Assembly: GCA_003184365.1 (NCBI GenBank)
Contig: NKYR01000010.1
Coordinates: forward strand, 372,001 to 436,000
DNA: 64,000 nucleotides
From: Evernia prunastri
Taxonomy: Eukaryota > Ascomycota > Lecanoromycetes > Lecanorales > Parmeliaceae
Reading direction: 5' to 3'
The position numbers were made by a program, and so were the translations under genes. Positions 36,101 to 47,087 of the stretch are shown piece by piece (position 1 is the stretch's first letter; every line of letters starts with the position of its first letter). Under the pieces are notes generated by a model that made no database searches, was not told the DNA's origin, and saw only the letters and a list, made by a program, of their open reading frames with translations.

Positions 36101-37014
36101 AGTAACCTCCAGTCGAGAGAGACCTCACGTGCCTCTCGGTCAATCTTCAGGCCGGGTACTGCACAGTCATTGAGTCCCGCTCGCACCTGGATCACAAATA
36201 TCCCTTCGGTTCTTTCTGGTTCGAGGATTGAGACGGGGTAATTCGGCATGCCTTGGCCCTCTGACTCGCCGAAAAGTCGTCGCCTTTCAGAAGGCCTGTA
36301 TTTGTCTGCTTCACCCATTGGCCCCAAACCCCCTTTTTCCATCATGTGTCTGAAGATAGCGGTCTCATGCACAGTCTCTGGGCTATTGGGGTCGTTTGAT
36401 TGATGTTGGATTTTGAAGACGGCTCTTCTTGGCTGCTTCTCTACTAGTCCTGCGAAGCGAAGCTGAATCTCGAAATCATACTGGTCGATATTGTCAAGAG
36501 TAGTGCGATCCCACATAGCGCAGATATCAGCCCTCGAGCGAGAGAAGGTGTCGTAGATAATATAATAAGTATCTGCAATTTCGAGTTCAAGAAGTTAGCG
36601 TCGTTCAATTTCAAGCCATTTCAGACATGAGAAGCTGGCCGAGGACAAGAATAGACAACAGGCATGAAGCATGGGTATCACAAGTGTTAGAGATTATAGG
36701 GCCATGCACCAGGTATCAATGTACTGACCGGTGAGAAAATGTAGCACAGTCTTTGGGAGATGTTGCGTTCTGAAGATGTCTTCGATCTCAGCCTTGAATT
36801 GCTTGCAGACAAACCTCACGGAAGTCCACAAGTGCGTGAGGTCAACCTGACTTTTGCAGTGTTGAACATAGTCGGAGATACTCTGGAATACAATGGCCCA
36901 TATCTCGTTGGGAAGAAAGAGATCAGAAGGCAAACCCTCAGCGTGTTTGGAAGCAATTGAGACAGCAGATGCTTGGATCGAGGACACAGAGACGCCGGGA
37001 GAACAGTCGGACAT
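30144..37014 (-). CDS. Very large F-box-like / Zn2Cys6 protein with unrecognised C-terminal regions
   Basis: Spliced model: 36729-37014, 36049-36572, 35596-36006, 35000-35543, 33016-34947, then 32965 down to 30144; up to 2,172 residues. Exon 1 has an F-box-like motif (LPNEIWAIVFQSI, then LTHLWTSVRFVCKQFK). Exons 2-3 continue a fungal F-box-associated region. The third splice creates a complete zinc cluster, C409-x2-C-x6-C-x14-C-x2-C-x6-C444 (ACDLCRLLDRKCEK ... PCSFCLKKKKIC), followed by Lys/Arg-rich tracts resembling nuclear localisation signals. Introns of 52 and 50 bp with ACTGATAA and GCTGAC branch sites then join to a Ser/Pro-rich linker, a compact alpha/beta-looking region (~33000-33800) and an acidic Asp/Glu region (~31950-32050). 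Weak points: exon 5 could start a separate gene at Met 34936, and below ~31370 two overlapping frames compete (the other ends at 30959), so the C-terminus is uncertain. No known full-length family recognised. Confidence 0.58.
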
Positions 37015-39578
37015 CTTGACTTATCGCAAAGTAGTGTATCGAGGAATTTTGAGGTTTGCAACAGTGAGGTGAGAAGAGTTGAAGTGGTACACGGAGATGG
37101 AATGCATGCTTTACACGTAGACGGCTCTAGCCTTACAGGCTAAAGCGCTTTCGACCAAGCCCCCTCCAAGTACAGTGGTGGTTTAAATTACATGTAGTAA
37201 AATTGATTATCTGTTTAGTAAGCCTAGATTGTATGTAGTCCCTTAGACCGCCGCGACGCTCGTAGCCAGGATCGAACGGAAAGAGAGAGAAATGTAGCAT
37301 TACCTGAGTCGATCGTGGCCTCCTATCCAACACGTACTCTGATGCTCCATTCAATCCCCCATATGACGACGAGTTCCTCATGACCTTCAGTACGTCGATA
37401 CCGATGTATGTAGCGAGTGTCCAGAATGCTATTCTCCGAACACTACTGATAAGGTGTTGGAGCATCCAAGCACAAATGTTCCCTTGACCGATCGATCTCC
37501 TGAAAGAGAAACCTCATAAGACAGCGTGATATCAGGGGAAGGTCGAAGCCGTTCCGGAGATATGAGAGGTAATGATCGGGGCGGTATTTGAGCAAGAAAT
37601 CGTACAGATGTGATAGAATTCTCGTGAGTTACCGGAAGATCCAACGTAGGAACGCGTTGTAGCCCTTGGCTTACGTTTCCTGGTTCTTGCCATTCGTCTA
37701 TCCTCAGGTCGAATAGGCAAGAATGGTGTTGGCGACAACCTCCGTTCGTAGGTCGGATGACTAGACGTATTCCCGCGACCAGAGATTTTTTGACGCTGTA
37801 GACTGCTAAGAGGAGCGAAGTCGAGGCGCAGCGGCAACAGGTTCGCAGGCCTCAGCTCAAACAGCTAGGATCTCATGGACCCGGGGAGTGGCAAATGGCG
37901 TTAATGCTCACTCTATTAGATGTATTTAGATGAGTAAGGTGTCAGTGAGGAACCTTTAGGAGAATGGGCAATATCCCATTAAAGTAGGCTTCGTGATGGG
38001 TAGCGGTGTTTGAGATGGAGATGGAAGAAAGGAGAATGCGTGAGAAAGCGAAGACCCGTAAAACAGCTGTCTAGGTCAAGCCAGGACCGATTTCATAATA
38101 CCAACGGCTCCTAGAAGCACAAGGCGACTGCAGATTCGTCTTGCTGTCAAAGCGCTCTCCAGTCGAAGCAGAATTTCTTAATCACGAATGCACTCTACAT
38201 TAAACACTGAGGGATATTAATAAGACATAGGTGGCCGATGCAGAGATGTTTAACCCGCAGTTTGAGTTGTTCGACCGAAAAGTCTTCTTTCTTGGTAGTC
38301 CAGTGCGAGGATTGATGACTGAGGGTATCATTACCAACGTCGATTGGTGGGTACTTGCTTGCCGTGCAGAACGGATTTCGGCTGCACGAGTACTCCGAAG
38401 CAGGCAAGTGCGATGGAAACCTTCAACTCATTAGGCTTCGGGTTCGACAAGGATAACAAGTGAGAAGCGTACTGTTTCGAAATGCTTGCTGCTTGAATAC
38501 TTTACTCCCTTGACCCTTGAGTGGGTAGGATCTGATTTGATATGAGTACGACTCGTAATTGTGCCTTAAACTGCGACCGGCTAGAAGACCAACCCCACCA
38601 AATATCGCGGGTTGGGCTGACTCTGGACTAGCGATGCTGGCCCGGAACTAGGGTGGTGCTAATTGCCACACCACGGGAGCTGTCTCGGACAGGCAAAAAG
38701 TCCTCCCTAACTGAAACTACCTTATGTTCAGTGCCTACAGCGACCACTAGGGCGGTGCCACGACCTCAGAATCTCCATATCAAGCAAGGCCAGCGAATCG
38801 TTATGACCTCCATTTCTTTCAAAAGGCCAACTGGAAACGTCTTCCCGTACTAGGATGAACAAGATCTGGCGAGTCTGCGCATCCCTATCGCCCAAGGGGT
38901 AAGAGCAATGTCCTGTTGGCTTGAAGACTTGAACATTGGTCCCCACTCGATCAGCTGGACCAGTCGGACAAGGATCCCGTGCGTCTGCAACGGTAGAATG
39001 GGTCGGCCACAATAGGCAAGCTGCCTTGAGCGTCTCCGTCTTTCATTTACGCAAGAGCATCTCCGTTCCTCAAAGCTGCGGTGCTCGACAGGCATCGACC
39101 ATCAGCCAATTGTCACGGACCCGGCTCTTTGGGGATACCAAGTTTGGGGAACATGTACTGGGTCCCCAGCCATAGCGCTTTTGAGACGATGAGAGAAGGC
39201 AGCACGGTCTTGGCGACCGAAGCCTGCTGGGCTGGCCTCGCCCTTTTCCCAGGGTCTTGAAGAAGGTACGCACGCGCCCGGATACTCTAGTGAGATCCGT
39301 ACTGCCAAACACCCAAAGTAGCTCCTGTGCATCTCAATCCCTCGCTAATTGTAATCGCAGACTGTTATTCTTTGAGCCGTGACAAGAGTAGAAGCAATGT
39401 CGCCCTGCTGCATACAGGCGGCAATTTTGGCTTGGATCGGTCTGCACCCACTCTTCAGCCCTTCATTCGCCGCGAAATATAGGCAAGGACACGAAATACC
39501 CGGAGGAACCCACACACACCACTGAGGACGTTGAAATATTTCGCTTATATACGGGGAGAACCAGGGTGACACATCCAT
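37015..39578. other. Gene-poor region upstream of the large F-box/Zn2Cys6 locus
   Basis: Minus-strand frames at 37133-37465, 37429-37644 and 37532-37837 have protein-like stretches (RIAFWTLATYIGIDVLKV, ITLSYEVSLSGD) that could be exons of a small unknown gene or a relic, but I cannot join them cleanly. Between 38000 and 39578 nothing recognisable is present. Confidence 0.35.
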
Positions 39579-40459
39579 GAAGCCAAAGTTGAAGGGCTGT
39601 ACCGTCTACGCCGGAGTAAGCTCCAGGCCTTGTTATTGGAAAGCCTCGATGTACCCTCGAAGAGGATTATCATAGGTACTGCCTTTTTGGAGAGCGAAAA
39701 ATGGGTGAAAGCTATTTTCGAAGGCGGTAGTGGAGTTCTTGGCTTTTGGCTGCTTGGTGCTGATGGTACGCGATCATCGCTTTGCTCTGCTCTCATCACA
39801 GTCCACAGGCAAACCCCATTGACCTCGCTATGACAGTGTGTTCAATAAATCACCCGCATGAGCGGGCTCTCTTCTTGCGTTTGGCACGGCATCACCCGTT
39901 GCTCCCCTTCCGGACGGCTGTATCAATTGGCTAGGACCTCATGACGATGCTTCGGATTCTAATCGCACCGAGGACCTTGTCTTGTGAGGAGCAATTTCCT
40001 TGGGGAATGGGGAATGACAGGACGGTAAACGAGCTTTCCGCACATCGAGAAGCCATGGGAGCGCAATTTGCCGGACCCTGAAGAGGCTTATTTGAGTGGC
40101 GGCCAGATGACAACGCGAGAGCGCGGTGCCGCGCATCGAATCATTGGGATCCAGAATTTACGAAGCATAAGAAGCAACAGTGGGATAATTGCAGCGGGCT
40201 TATCGCAGATTCAGGAGACGCTGCAAGCAATGACAATCCAGCGTAGACAAGACTTGAGCACGCACTCACTGACTCAGTGGAGCTATGGAAAGCGGTTGTG
40301 GATTGTTGTCGCAGCAGAGATAGCTCTCTATTTCTGTCTGAGAGGAGGGCGGCTGCAATTGAGGGTTATGAGGAAATGAGGGCAGAGGGAGGGAGCGAGA
40401 AGTTGATTGAATCAATGGGCTTGGTGAATTTGAATACGAGGTTATCTAGACCTGGGTGA
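39579..40459 (+). pseudogene. FAD-dependent monooxygenase relic
   Basis: Two separate plus-strand pieces resemble one fungal FAD monooxygenase. The first (39579-39833) reads SKLQALLLESLDVP, then WVKAIFEGGS and LLGADGTRS, matching the substrate/FAD region that normally ends in the GADG motif. The second (40247-40459) reads EHALTDSVELWKAVVD, then AAAIEGYEEMRAEGGSEKL, matching the C-terminal helices (NHALTDA..EL and YE.EM..RG). The N-terminal GxGxxG Rossmann motif, the DG(D/G) middle part and a continuous frame are missing, with stops between the pieces. I infer an old inactive copy. The resemblance is from memory of the family and has not been aligned. Confidence 0.5.
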
Positions 40460-41237
40460 CTTAGCCTAAAGTCGCAAGGTCAAAATTTATTTCGGCACGG
40501 CATACCCCTCACAACTACCTTACGGTACGGAGTACATACTCATGGACATTGTTCACGCCTCGGCCGTTATGCAGGCGCCACACGTTCTGGATGATTCTTT
40601 GATTAGTCAGCTGCAATGGACAACCGTGGATCTCTAAAGTCTGCAAAGATATCGAGTCTGGAACAGGGGGTCACGCTTCGGACGAAGACCTCAACTAGAC
40701 ACTGGAAGCGAATCCAGCAGCCTCACTACTCGATCTCTACGAAGTCTTGCTGAGTTCTGGAGACGAGGCTCCGAATCGGCTGGACACCACGCAAAACATG
40801 AGGAGCAGTCGAAAGCTCCGAGAGGTTGGAGACTATCAAAGATGGGTGGATGCGCAAGTGGACTCGAGAGGGGATGGCGGAGTGGAAGTCACCACATGCG
40901 ACGAGATAGATATCTGTAGCGTCCCTGAGAATGTACGTTAAGGAAGCTGCGAGCGTAGACGCCTTTGAACCCTTTTGACTTCGATCATGTACTACAACAA
41001 GCTTTACATCCAGACGCAATTGATATACGCAATGATCTTAGATGAGGAGCTGATTTCGAATATATTACGCAGTTGGGATTTAATACATTTGAGAGCCCTT
41101 TCCGTGTATTAGGTAAGCCTAAAACTTTCAGTCTAGCAAAGTTCCCTGCAGCAACCCAGTGCTCGCTTAGAGTAACAGCCAAAGATTTGTCTGCAAGGGG
41201 CTTCTGAACATACAGTCGGCGTGATAAAGCAGTCGCC
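40460..41237. other. Intergenic region upstream of SDA1
   Basis: Minus-strand frames at 40726-41019 and 40985-41245 have some protein-like composition (LRSLRISIASG, LAASLTYILRDATDIYL), reminiscent of an F-box/LRR-type relic, but they overlap the SDA1 start and do not join. No gene is supported. Confidence 0.4.
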
Positions 41238-43670
41238 ATGGTCAAAAGAAAAGTAGGTGCCTTGGAAAAGGTAGATGCAGATCTGTAAGTCCCAATAGTC
41301 TTGTTACCTATGAACAGCCGTGCTTACTCTTACCTCAGGTCGAATTTGCAATACAAAATAAAACGGGATCCCACGTACGCCTAATGCCTTGTGCACATGC
41401 AGTGTCAGACGCTGACAGCTGGATAGTTCGTACAGAGAGGATTTTTTGAATCAATACAGCCAATATGAGCATCAGAGGGATATATTTCTGCAAGCACCAT
41501 CCTCCGCGACTGACGACGGCATTGTCTCGATTCGAGACTTGATCGACTTCTTAGCACACGTTTCCGACTGCTACCCACAAGATACGGCGCACTTCCCACA
41601 AGAACTGATGTATATGCTTAGCACGCATCATGAAGAGCTAGAGCCAGAATTGCGGGAGAAAGTGGTGGGAAGTCTAGTGTTGTTGCGGAGGAAGGACATC
41701 ATTGACTCTTCAACGTCTGTATAGTCGTCCATATATTACTCCAGTATAAAAATTGACAATACTGGTTGTTTAGACTTCTGCATACCCTTTTTCCTATCCT
41801 CATCTCGACTCCAAGCAAAACACTGCGGACGCTGCTCTTCCAAAAGATCCTCTCCGACCTAAGGACATCAAACTCGAATTCAACGAATCACCGGCTCAAC
41901 CGTACCATACAGACCGTCCTTTATAACCTACTCACCTCAGATCGGACATCCTCTAAAGGCCTGTGGGCAGTCAAAATCACACGGGAGCTATGGAAGCGCC
42001 AGATATGGACAGACTCGAAGGGGGTGGAGATTATGAAAGAAGCTAGCTTGGCGGATAATGAAAAAGTCATAGTGGGTGGTGTACGGTTCTTTCTGGGTGG
42101 CGACAAGGAACGGGAGGAACTGGAAGATGAGAGCAGTGATGACAAAGCAATCGACGTGGGCAGGCTAAAACACCAGATGGCCATCAACAAGAAAAACAAG
42201 AAGAAGGCGAAAATGATGGAAAATGCTGTCGCTACAGTGAAGAAGAAGGAGAGAAAGAAGAAACAGCCACATCCTTTGAATTTCTCGGCCTTCCACCTGC
42301 TACACGACCCGCAAGGGTTTACGGAAGCTCTGTTCTCTAAGCATCTCCAGAATACGAGGTCAAAGCTCAATCTTGAACAGAAGCTTCTGGTGCTACAGCT
42401 AGTATCTCGACTTGTCGGATTGCACAAGCTTACGGTCATGAGCCTTTACTCCTACTTCATTAAATATCTTACACCTCGCCAACCGTCAGTCACGTCATTC
42501 CTGGCCTCGCTAGCTCAGGCCACTCACAATCTCGTCCCCCCTGATGTCCTTGAACCCTTAGTGCAGAAGATAGCAAATGAGTTTGTTTCTGAAGCGGCGG
42601 CAGCCGAAGTCGCATCTGCTGGACTGAATGCTATAAGAGAGATATGCATGCGACAGCCTCTAGCTATGAACGACACTCTCCTTCAAGATCTAGTAATGTA
42701 CCGGAAGAGTAAGGACAAGGGCGTCATGATGGCCGCAAAGGGATTGTTAAGTCTTTATCGAGAGGTTGGGGCAGATATGCTCAAGAAGAGAGATCGAGGT
42801 AAAGAGGCAGCCATGGGTCTACGAAGTGGCCAACGCAAAGAGCAAAGGTTCGGTGAAGAAGTTGTGGGTGAGATCGAGGGACTGGAGCTACTGGAGAAGT
42901 GGAAAGAAGAAGCGCGACAGCGAGAGCGAGTCGAGAAAGGGCTTCCCGCTGAAAAAGGTTCCGATGAGTCAGAAGGTGAAGACGAGGAGGACCCAGGCGA
43001 TTGGGAAGTCGATGAAATTGACACGGATAACTCTGGTGGCTGGATCGACGTCGAAAGCGATAAGGACATCGATATCAGCGACTCAGACGACCATAAGCCA
43101 GCTGCAAAGAAGGCCAAGCTTGACTCTATGACTTCCAAGGTAGACGACGACAAAGAAAACACAGAAGATCAAGCCGCGACCGCTGCCCTGAAACTCTCCA
43201 ACCTAGCGACCACCCGTATTCTAACTCCTGCCGACCTGGCCAAGCTTCAAGAACTCCGCCTCTCTGCCAGCATAAATCAACAGCTCCCTGCCTCCAAACG
43301 CAAGTGCGCTGCCCAACAAGCTGCCGCCCTCCAAGCCCGCCACGCGGACGATCCTCTGACCGCCGCCGAGATCGAAGGTCTCGCATCACTTTCCAAAAAG
43401 TCCACCAAAGCCGACAAGATCGCCATGGCGAAAGCCGGCAAGGGTGACGAGAGCGTGCATCAGAGCACGCAGGCGAAGCGCAAGGAGAAGAAAGAGGCGC
43501 TGGGCAAGAGCACGACCAACAAGGAGAAGGCGAGGAAGAAGAACTTCATGATGACGCTGGGGAAAGGGAAGGCGAAGGGGAAGAGAAGTCTGGTCGAGCA
43601 GGGGAGGGTCTTGAAGGCGCACGTCGAGCGATCAAAGAGGGGCGGCAAGAGAGGGAACAAAGGGAAATAG
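41238..43670 (+). CDS. SDA1: SDA1, 60S ribosomal subunit biogenesis/export factor
   Basis: Four-exon model: 41238-41284, 41339-41374, 41427-41714, 41774-43670; 755 residues, close to the 767 of the yeast protein. The short first exons encode MVKRKVGALEKVDADL and SNLQYKIKRDPT, both diagnostic. They are followed by SYREDFLNQYSQYEHQRDIFLQAP and LREKVVGSLVLLRRKDIIDS. The large exon carries LLHTLFPILISTPSKTLR, TSDRTSSKGLWAVKITRELWKR, VGGVRFFLGGDKEREE and MAINKKNKKK, then an acidic segment (ESEGEDEEDPGDWEVDEID) and a Lys-rich nucleolar-type C-terminus. Sda1 is an essential HEAT-like protein needed for late pre-60S maturation and nuclear export and for actin-dependent cell-cycle progression in yeast. 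The three introns are 54, 52 and 59 bp. Intron 3 uses a GTCTGT donor, required by phase. Confidence 0.96.
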
Positions 43671-46555
43671 AAGGCAACTGGTGACCGGTAGCGAAATTTG
43701 CATGCACCAAATCATGCGAGACCCTACCTAACCTTTACGCCGAGAATGTGCGGCTCTGCTCCTGTACATCTGAGCCACTTCATCCAGCTCTCATCAGCAC
43801 CGCGGGCATAGCCAGCCCCTCATCGCAGCGGGGAACGTACTTTAGCCTCGCCAGCCGACGCTGCAGCCAGCTGTACGCCCGTGACGCATCGCTCCCGGTA
43901 GCCTGCAGCATGCATGATCATCCCCATGCTCGGGTAGCTCGTGTTTGACCCGAATGCATTCAATCACGTCCAGCCAGGCGTAAAAGTAAGTCGCGCCGGA
44001 CCCGCTTGGCCATTTTCGGGCCAGATTCGCCACTTGAGAGTGAAGCAATCGATTTCTGTTGGTCATAATGTCCTGTGGGAGAATAATGGGGTTGAGGTTC
44101 GTAAGCGCAAAGAGAGCAGCAGGTGTTGACATGGATCGAAGGCTGCTAATCAGTCTTTGGCTTTGAAGCTATTTCGGACCGTGGTCACGTCTTCTGGGTG
44201 CTTGACTCATATTCCTTTCAGCGAGAGTATGTCTCCGAGGCACTCGATTACCTAACAGATTCGGCAGCCTTCTAACGCCTTGAATGAGGCTGGGGCCCAT
44301 TGCTACTCATCGAAAATCGCCTTAGGATGCACCATCTTAGAGGACGGGATCCAAAGTCTGTGAAGAGGCTACAAAAAATATCGTAGGGCTGCCTAAAATA
44401 CCTTGCATTCGCTTTGGCTTTTCTCTCCAGCATGCGACTGGTTGATTCGACGACTGTACTCTTTACACCATGATTGGTTTCAGGCAGCAATAGTGAAATC
44501 GTAATCAACGAAAACCCGGAGCGAATGGAAATTTGTAACAACCAACCGTGCCGAACGGGTCCAACAATGCTAAACATCTCCGAATGTATAGAGACACAGA
44601 CTCAAATTTCTTTGCAACATGAAATCTAAATCCACGCTCGAGAGATACTCTGATCACCTTCAAGCTCCGTATCTGGGCAATAGTTCTCAGTGATCAAGCA
44701 CGTCTCGCCGCCGGGACAGAGAAGTCGTCACAAACCTAATTTAAATCCCCTCTCGCCGACTCGAATACACGGAGGTCACGTGTCTCATGACCGACAAATG
44801 GGAAAAAAAGACTCCTCAGCCCGGAAGCTATCTTTGTCTTTGATGGACTCGATTTTATCAGAAGAGACTGGTAGGGGCAGGGTTGTCCCGTGCTGCGTGA
44901 CTCTCGTTTAGGCAAATGGGACTATGATGTGGTCGCGGAACTCGTCGTAGCTCAATCTCTTCTAATCTAGTTTTGTCCTGGGAAGAAAGAGCTGGCGGAA
45001 GACCTTGAGAACATTGTGGTCTTGCTAACAACTACGTTGCTAATGTTGCCACACGCAGCACCTAGATCAGCCTCTCGAGCTCTCGCTGCATATGAGGAGA
45101 TGGGAAGGGGCTCTATCTGGATACGTAGGAGTTGAGAAGGGACGGAGATGCAGATTCGGACCTCCGCAACGCTGGATCCACCAACATGTCTGTAGCTTGC
45201 GAGGGCCGGATTGACAGTAGTGCGCATCGGCGTGTGAAGAGGAGGCTTGCTTGGCCACTGGTGAAAATTTACGTAACCAAAGACGTGTGTGAAAAGGAGA
45301 GGGCGGCGAGTCAGAACATTCACATACTCCTACTCCTTTGCCAAAAATGACTCTTAGCTCTTCCGGCGGTTAGGTCGCCCAATACTTGCACTAGTTTGAG
45401 AGGCAGGAAAGGAAAAAAGTCGACTGACACAGAGACCGCCGTCTTTGAGATCATCCCTCCCAACAGACGGAGCTACATACGAATGATGGACCGATCCCGC
45501 CATTCTGCCTAAGGACTCAAGATTATCTAATTCTGATGGTCTGCTCCTTGGTCGATCTCTACAGAGCGTGGAAGGAAAATGCAATGGCGGTATCCTCGGA
45601 AATTCTCAGCTAATCTCATCGCCTGGAAGCTTGACAAGACCTAAAATAGAATGCATTCCGCTATATATTTGTTGGCGATAGGTGTCTGTTGGGGCTATAC
45701 ATCAAAGGTCTGGTCACGAGACCCGGCAATCCATCAATCTCATCCAGTCATCACGTTGACAATGCAGCCCAACAAAGTATGCTTGGCGGATTCCCCAATT
45801 TTTTGGGGTACTTTCGAGGATGCTATGAATCACCGTCTTGTGAATGCTGATCTGAAGCTTGGTACATTCAACATTGTCACTTTGCTACTATTCATGAGCA
45901 ATACCGGACAGGGCTTTTTGCAGGGGGTGACTTTCGACCTAAAGATAATACAAAAATAGCTTTCCTTGTTGGACTTTGCCCAACGGACCCGATCCGATTC
46001 GCAAAGCTTTCCTCCCATGATTAAACACCGGAGGAAGAAGGGAACAAGAAAGAATGAGCTTGGTCTCCATTGCCAGGTTTACTTCGGGAGGACTGACTAT
46101 GTACCATCAAGTGCTCTTTTCTTTCAGGCAGACGCAGGAGTTCTCCATCAGTGCTCGACAATGGACCAAGCGGGAAGCTGGAAAATGGCAGGCGATGCTC
46201 GCCCCGGCTGGTCAGGTGACCCGCCATTTCCTTCACTGAATGCTGGATTTCTTCGAGACTGACACCGCAGCTCTTCATCAGCGCTGGACAATGCACCCAG
46301 GTTATTTTTGGAAGTCACAAGGCAGCCTATGTTGCCATGCTGGTGAGGCCGCCTTGCCGAATTCGTGATGGTACACTGATGTTAGAGTCACAAGCCCTCC
46401 GTGCTATACCAGGGCATATATTCTCCCCTCTCGACGCTTATCTCCTACATTCTCACGTCGCCCTTCTCTCAGGGCTTCCTCGACACGCTATCCTCCTCGT
46501 CAGGCCTTCTTCATACTCCTCTTCCCTCCTCCTCAACATCTAAGGAGCCTCCAAC
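43671..46555. other. Gene-poor region downstream of SDA1
   Basis: Apart from the small minus-strand frame at 43842-44132, only short frames occur. The plus frame at 45651-45959 begins MHSAIYLLAIGVCWG and could encode a small secreted-type peptide of 102 residues, but nothing else supports it. Two imperfect copies of a TC(T/C)CATCAG(T/C)GCT(C/G)GACAATG element occur at ~46143 and ~46274. Confidence 0.4.
43842..44132 (-). CDS. Small hypothetical protein
   Basis: Open frame of 96 residues starting MSTPAALFALTNLNPIILPQD, with VANLARKWPSGSGATYFYAWLDVIECIRVKHE in the middle. Codon use looks ordinary and the ATG is the first in frame. No signal peptide, membrane helix or known domain is seen. It is convergent with SDA1, 171 bp beyond the SDA1 stop. 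It could be the start of a spliced gene or a chance frame. Confidence 0.3.
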   Translation of the reverse strand: MSTPAALFALTNLNPIILPQDIMTNRNRLLHSQVANLARKWPSGSGATYFYAWLDVIECIRVKHELPEHGDDHACCRLPGAMRHGRTAGCSVGWRG

Positions 46556-47087
46556 ATGCCTCACTACAATATGGCCTGGCCCTACTGGATACTGGAAGAG
46601 ATCGCGGTGTCGATGTGGCTCTCCTATCAGAGACTCGAGGTTCTCGACGTCGCACGTATCATGGCGCACAGGCTCCACCGACCAACCCGCTCTAGGTCGG
46701 CGATCATAACACGAATGGAGACGATCAGCCGGAACGAAAGAGAGAGAGGACGCCCACAACTGTGCACTGGAGGCATGGTCGACTGGGACCCGGCCGCTGT
46801 TGAGCATTACCTCATCCATCTGACCAGCGACACGCACCTGTTGCGGGATCTCCTCCACTTCGACCACAATGACCAATGGCTCGTCCAGGCCGTATGTCTC
46901 ACCACTAGCTACTCACCCCCCCTCCGTCAGCACGTTCGTTCTTTGCTAATGGCCACACCATGGACCACAGTATGGTGACTTACCCTTGCACGAAGTCATG
47001 GACTTGAATCGCATGCAGCGCCAGTTGAACCGGTTCCTCGCCAGACATTGGCTATACTGGCATCCGCGTGGAGGACGCAGGTTCTGA
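46556..47087 (+). CDS. Small hypothetical protein with helix-turn-helix-like N-terminus
   Basis: Two-exon model: 46556-46891 and 46971-47087, 150 residues. The 79-bp intron (GTATGT donor, GCTAAT branch, CCACAG acceptor) is phase 0 and joins DQWLVQA to YGDLPLHEVMDLNRMQRQLNRFLARHW, ending GGRRF. The N-terminal half has the periodicity of a SANT/homeodomain-like fold: an aromatic start (WPYWILEEIAVSMWLSYQR), then LDVARIMAHRLHRPTRSRSAIITRM, with Arg-rich recognition-helix-like residues. A second helical pair follows (WDPAAVEHYLIHL, HLLRDLLHF). I do not recognise a named family; a DNA-binding role is only a structural guess. The clean splice site and good continuation favour a real gene. Confidence 0.6.
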
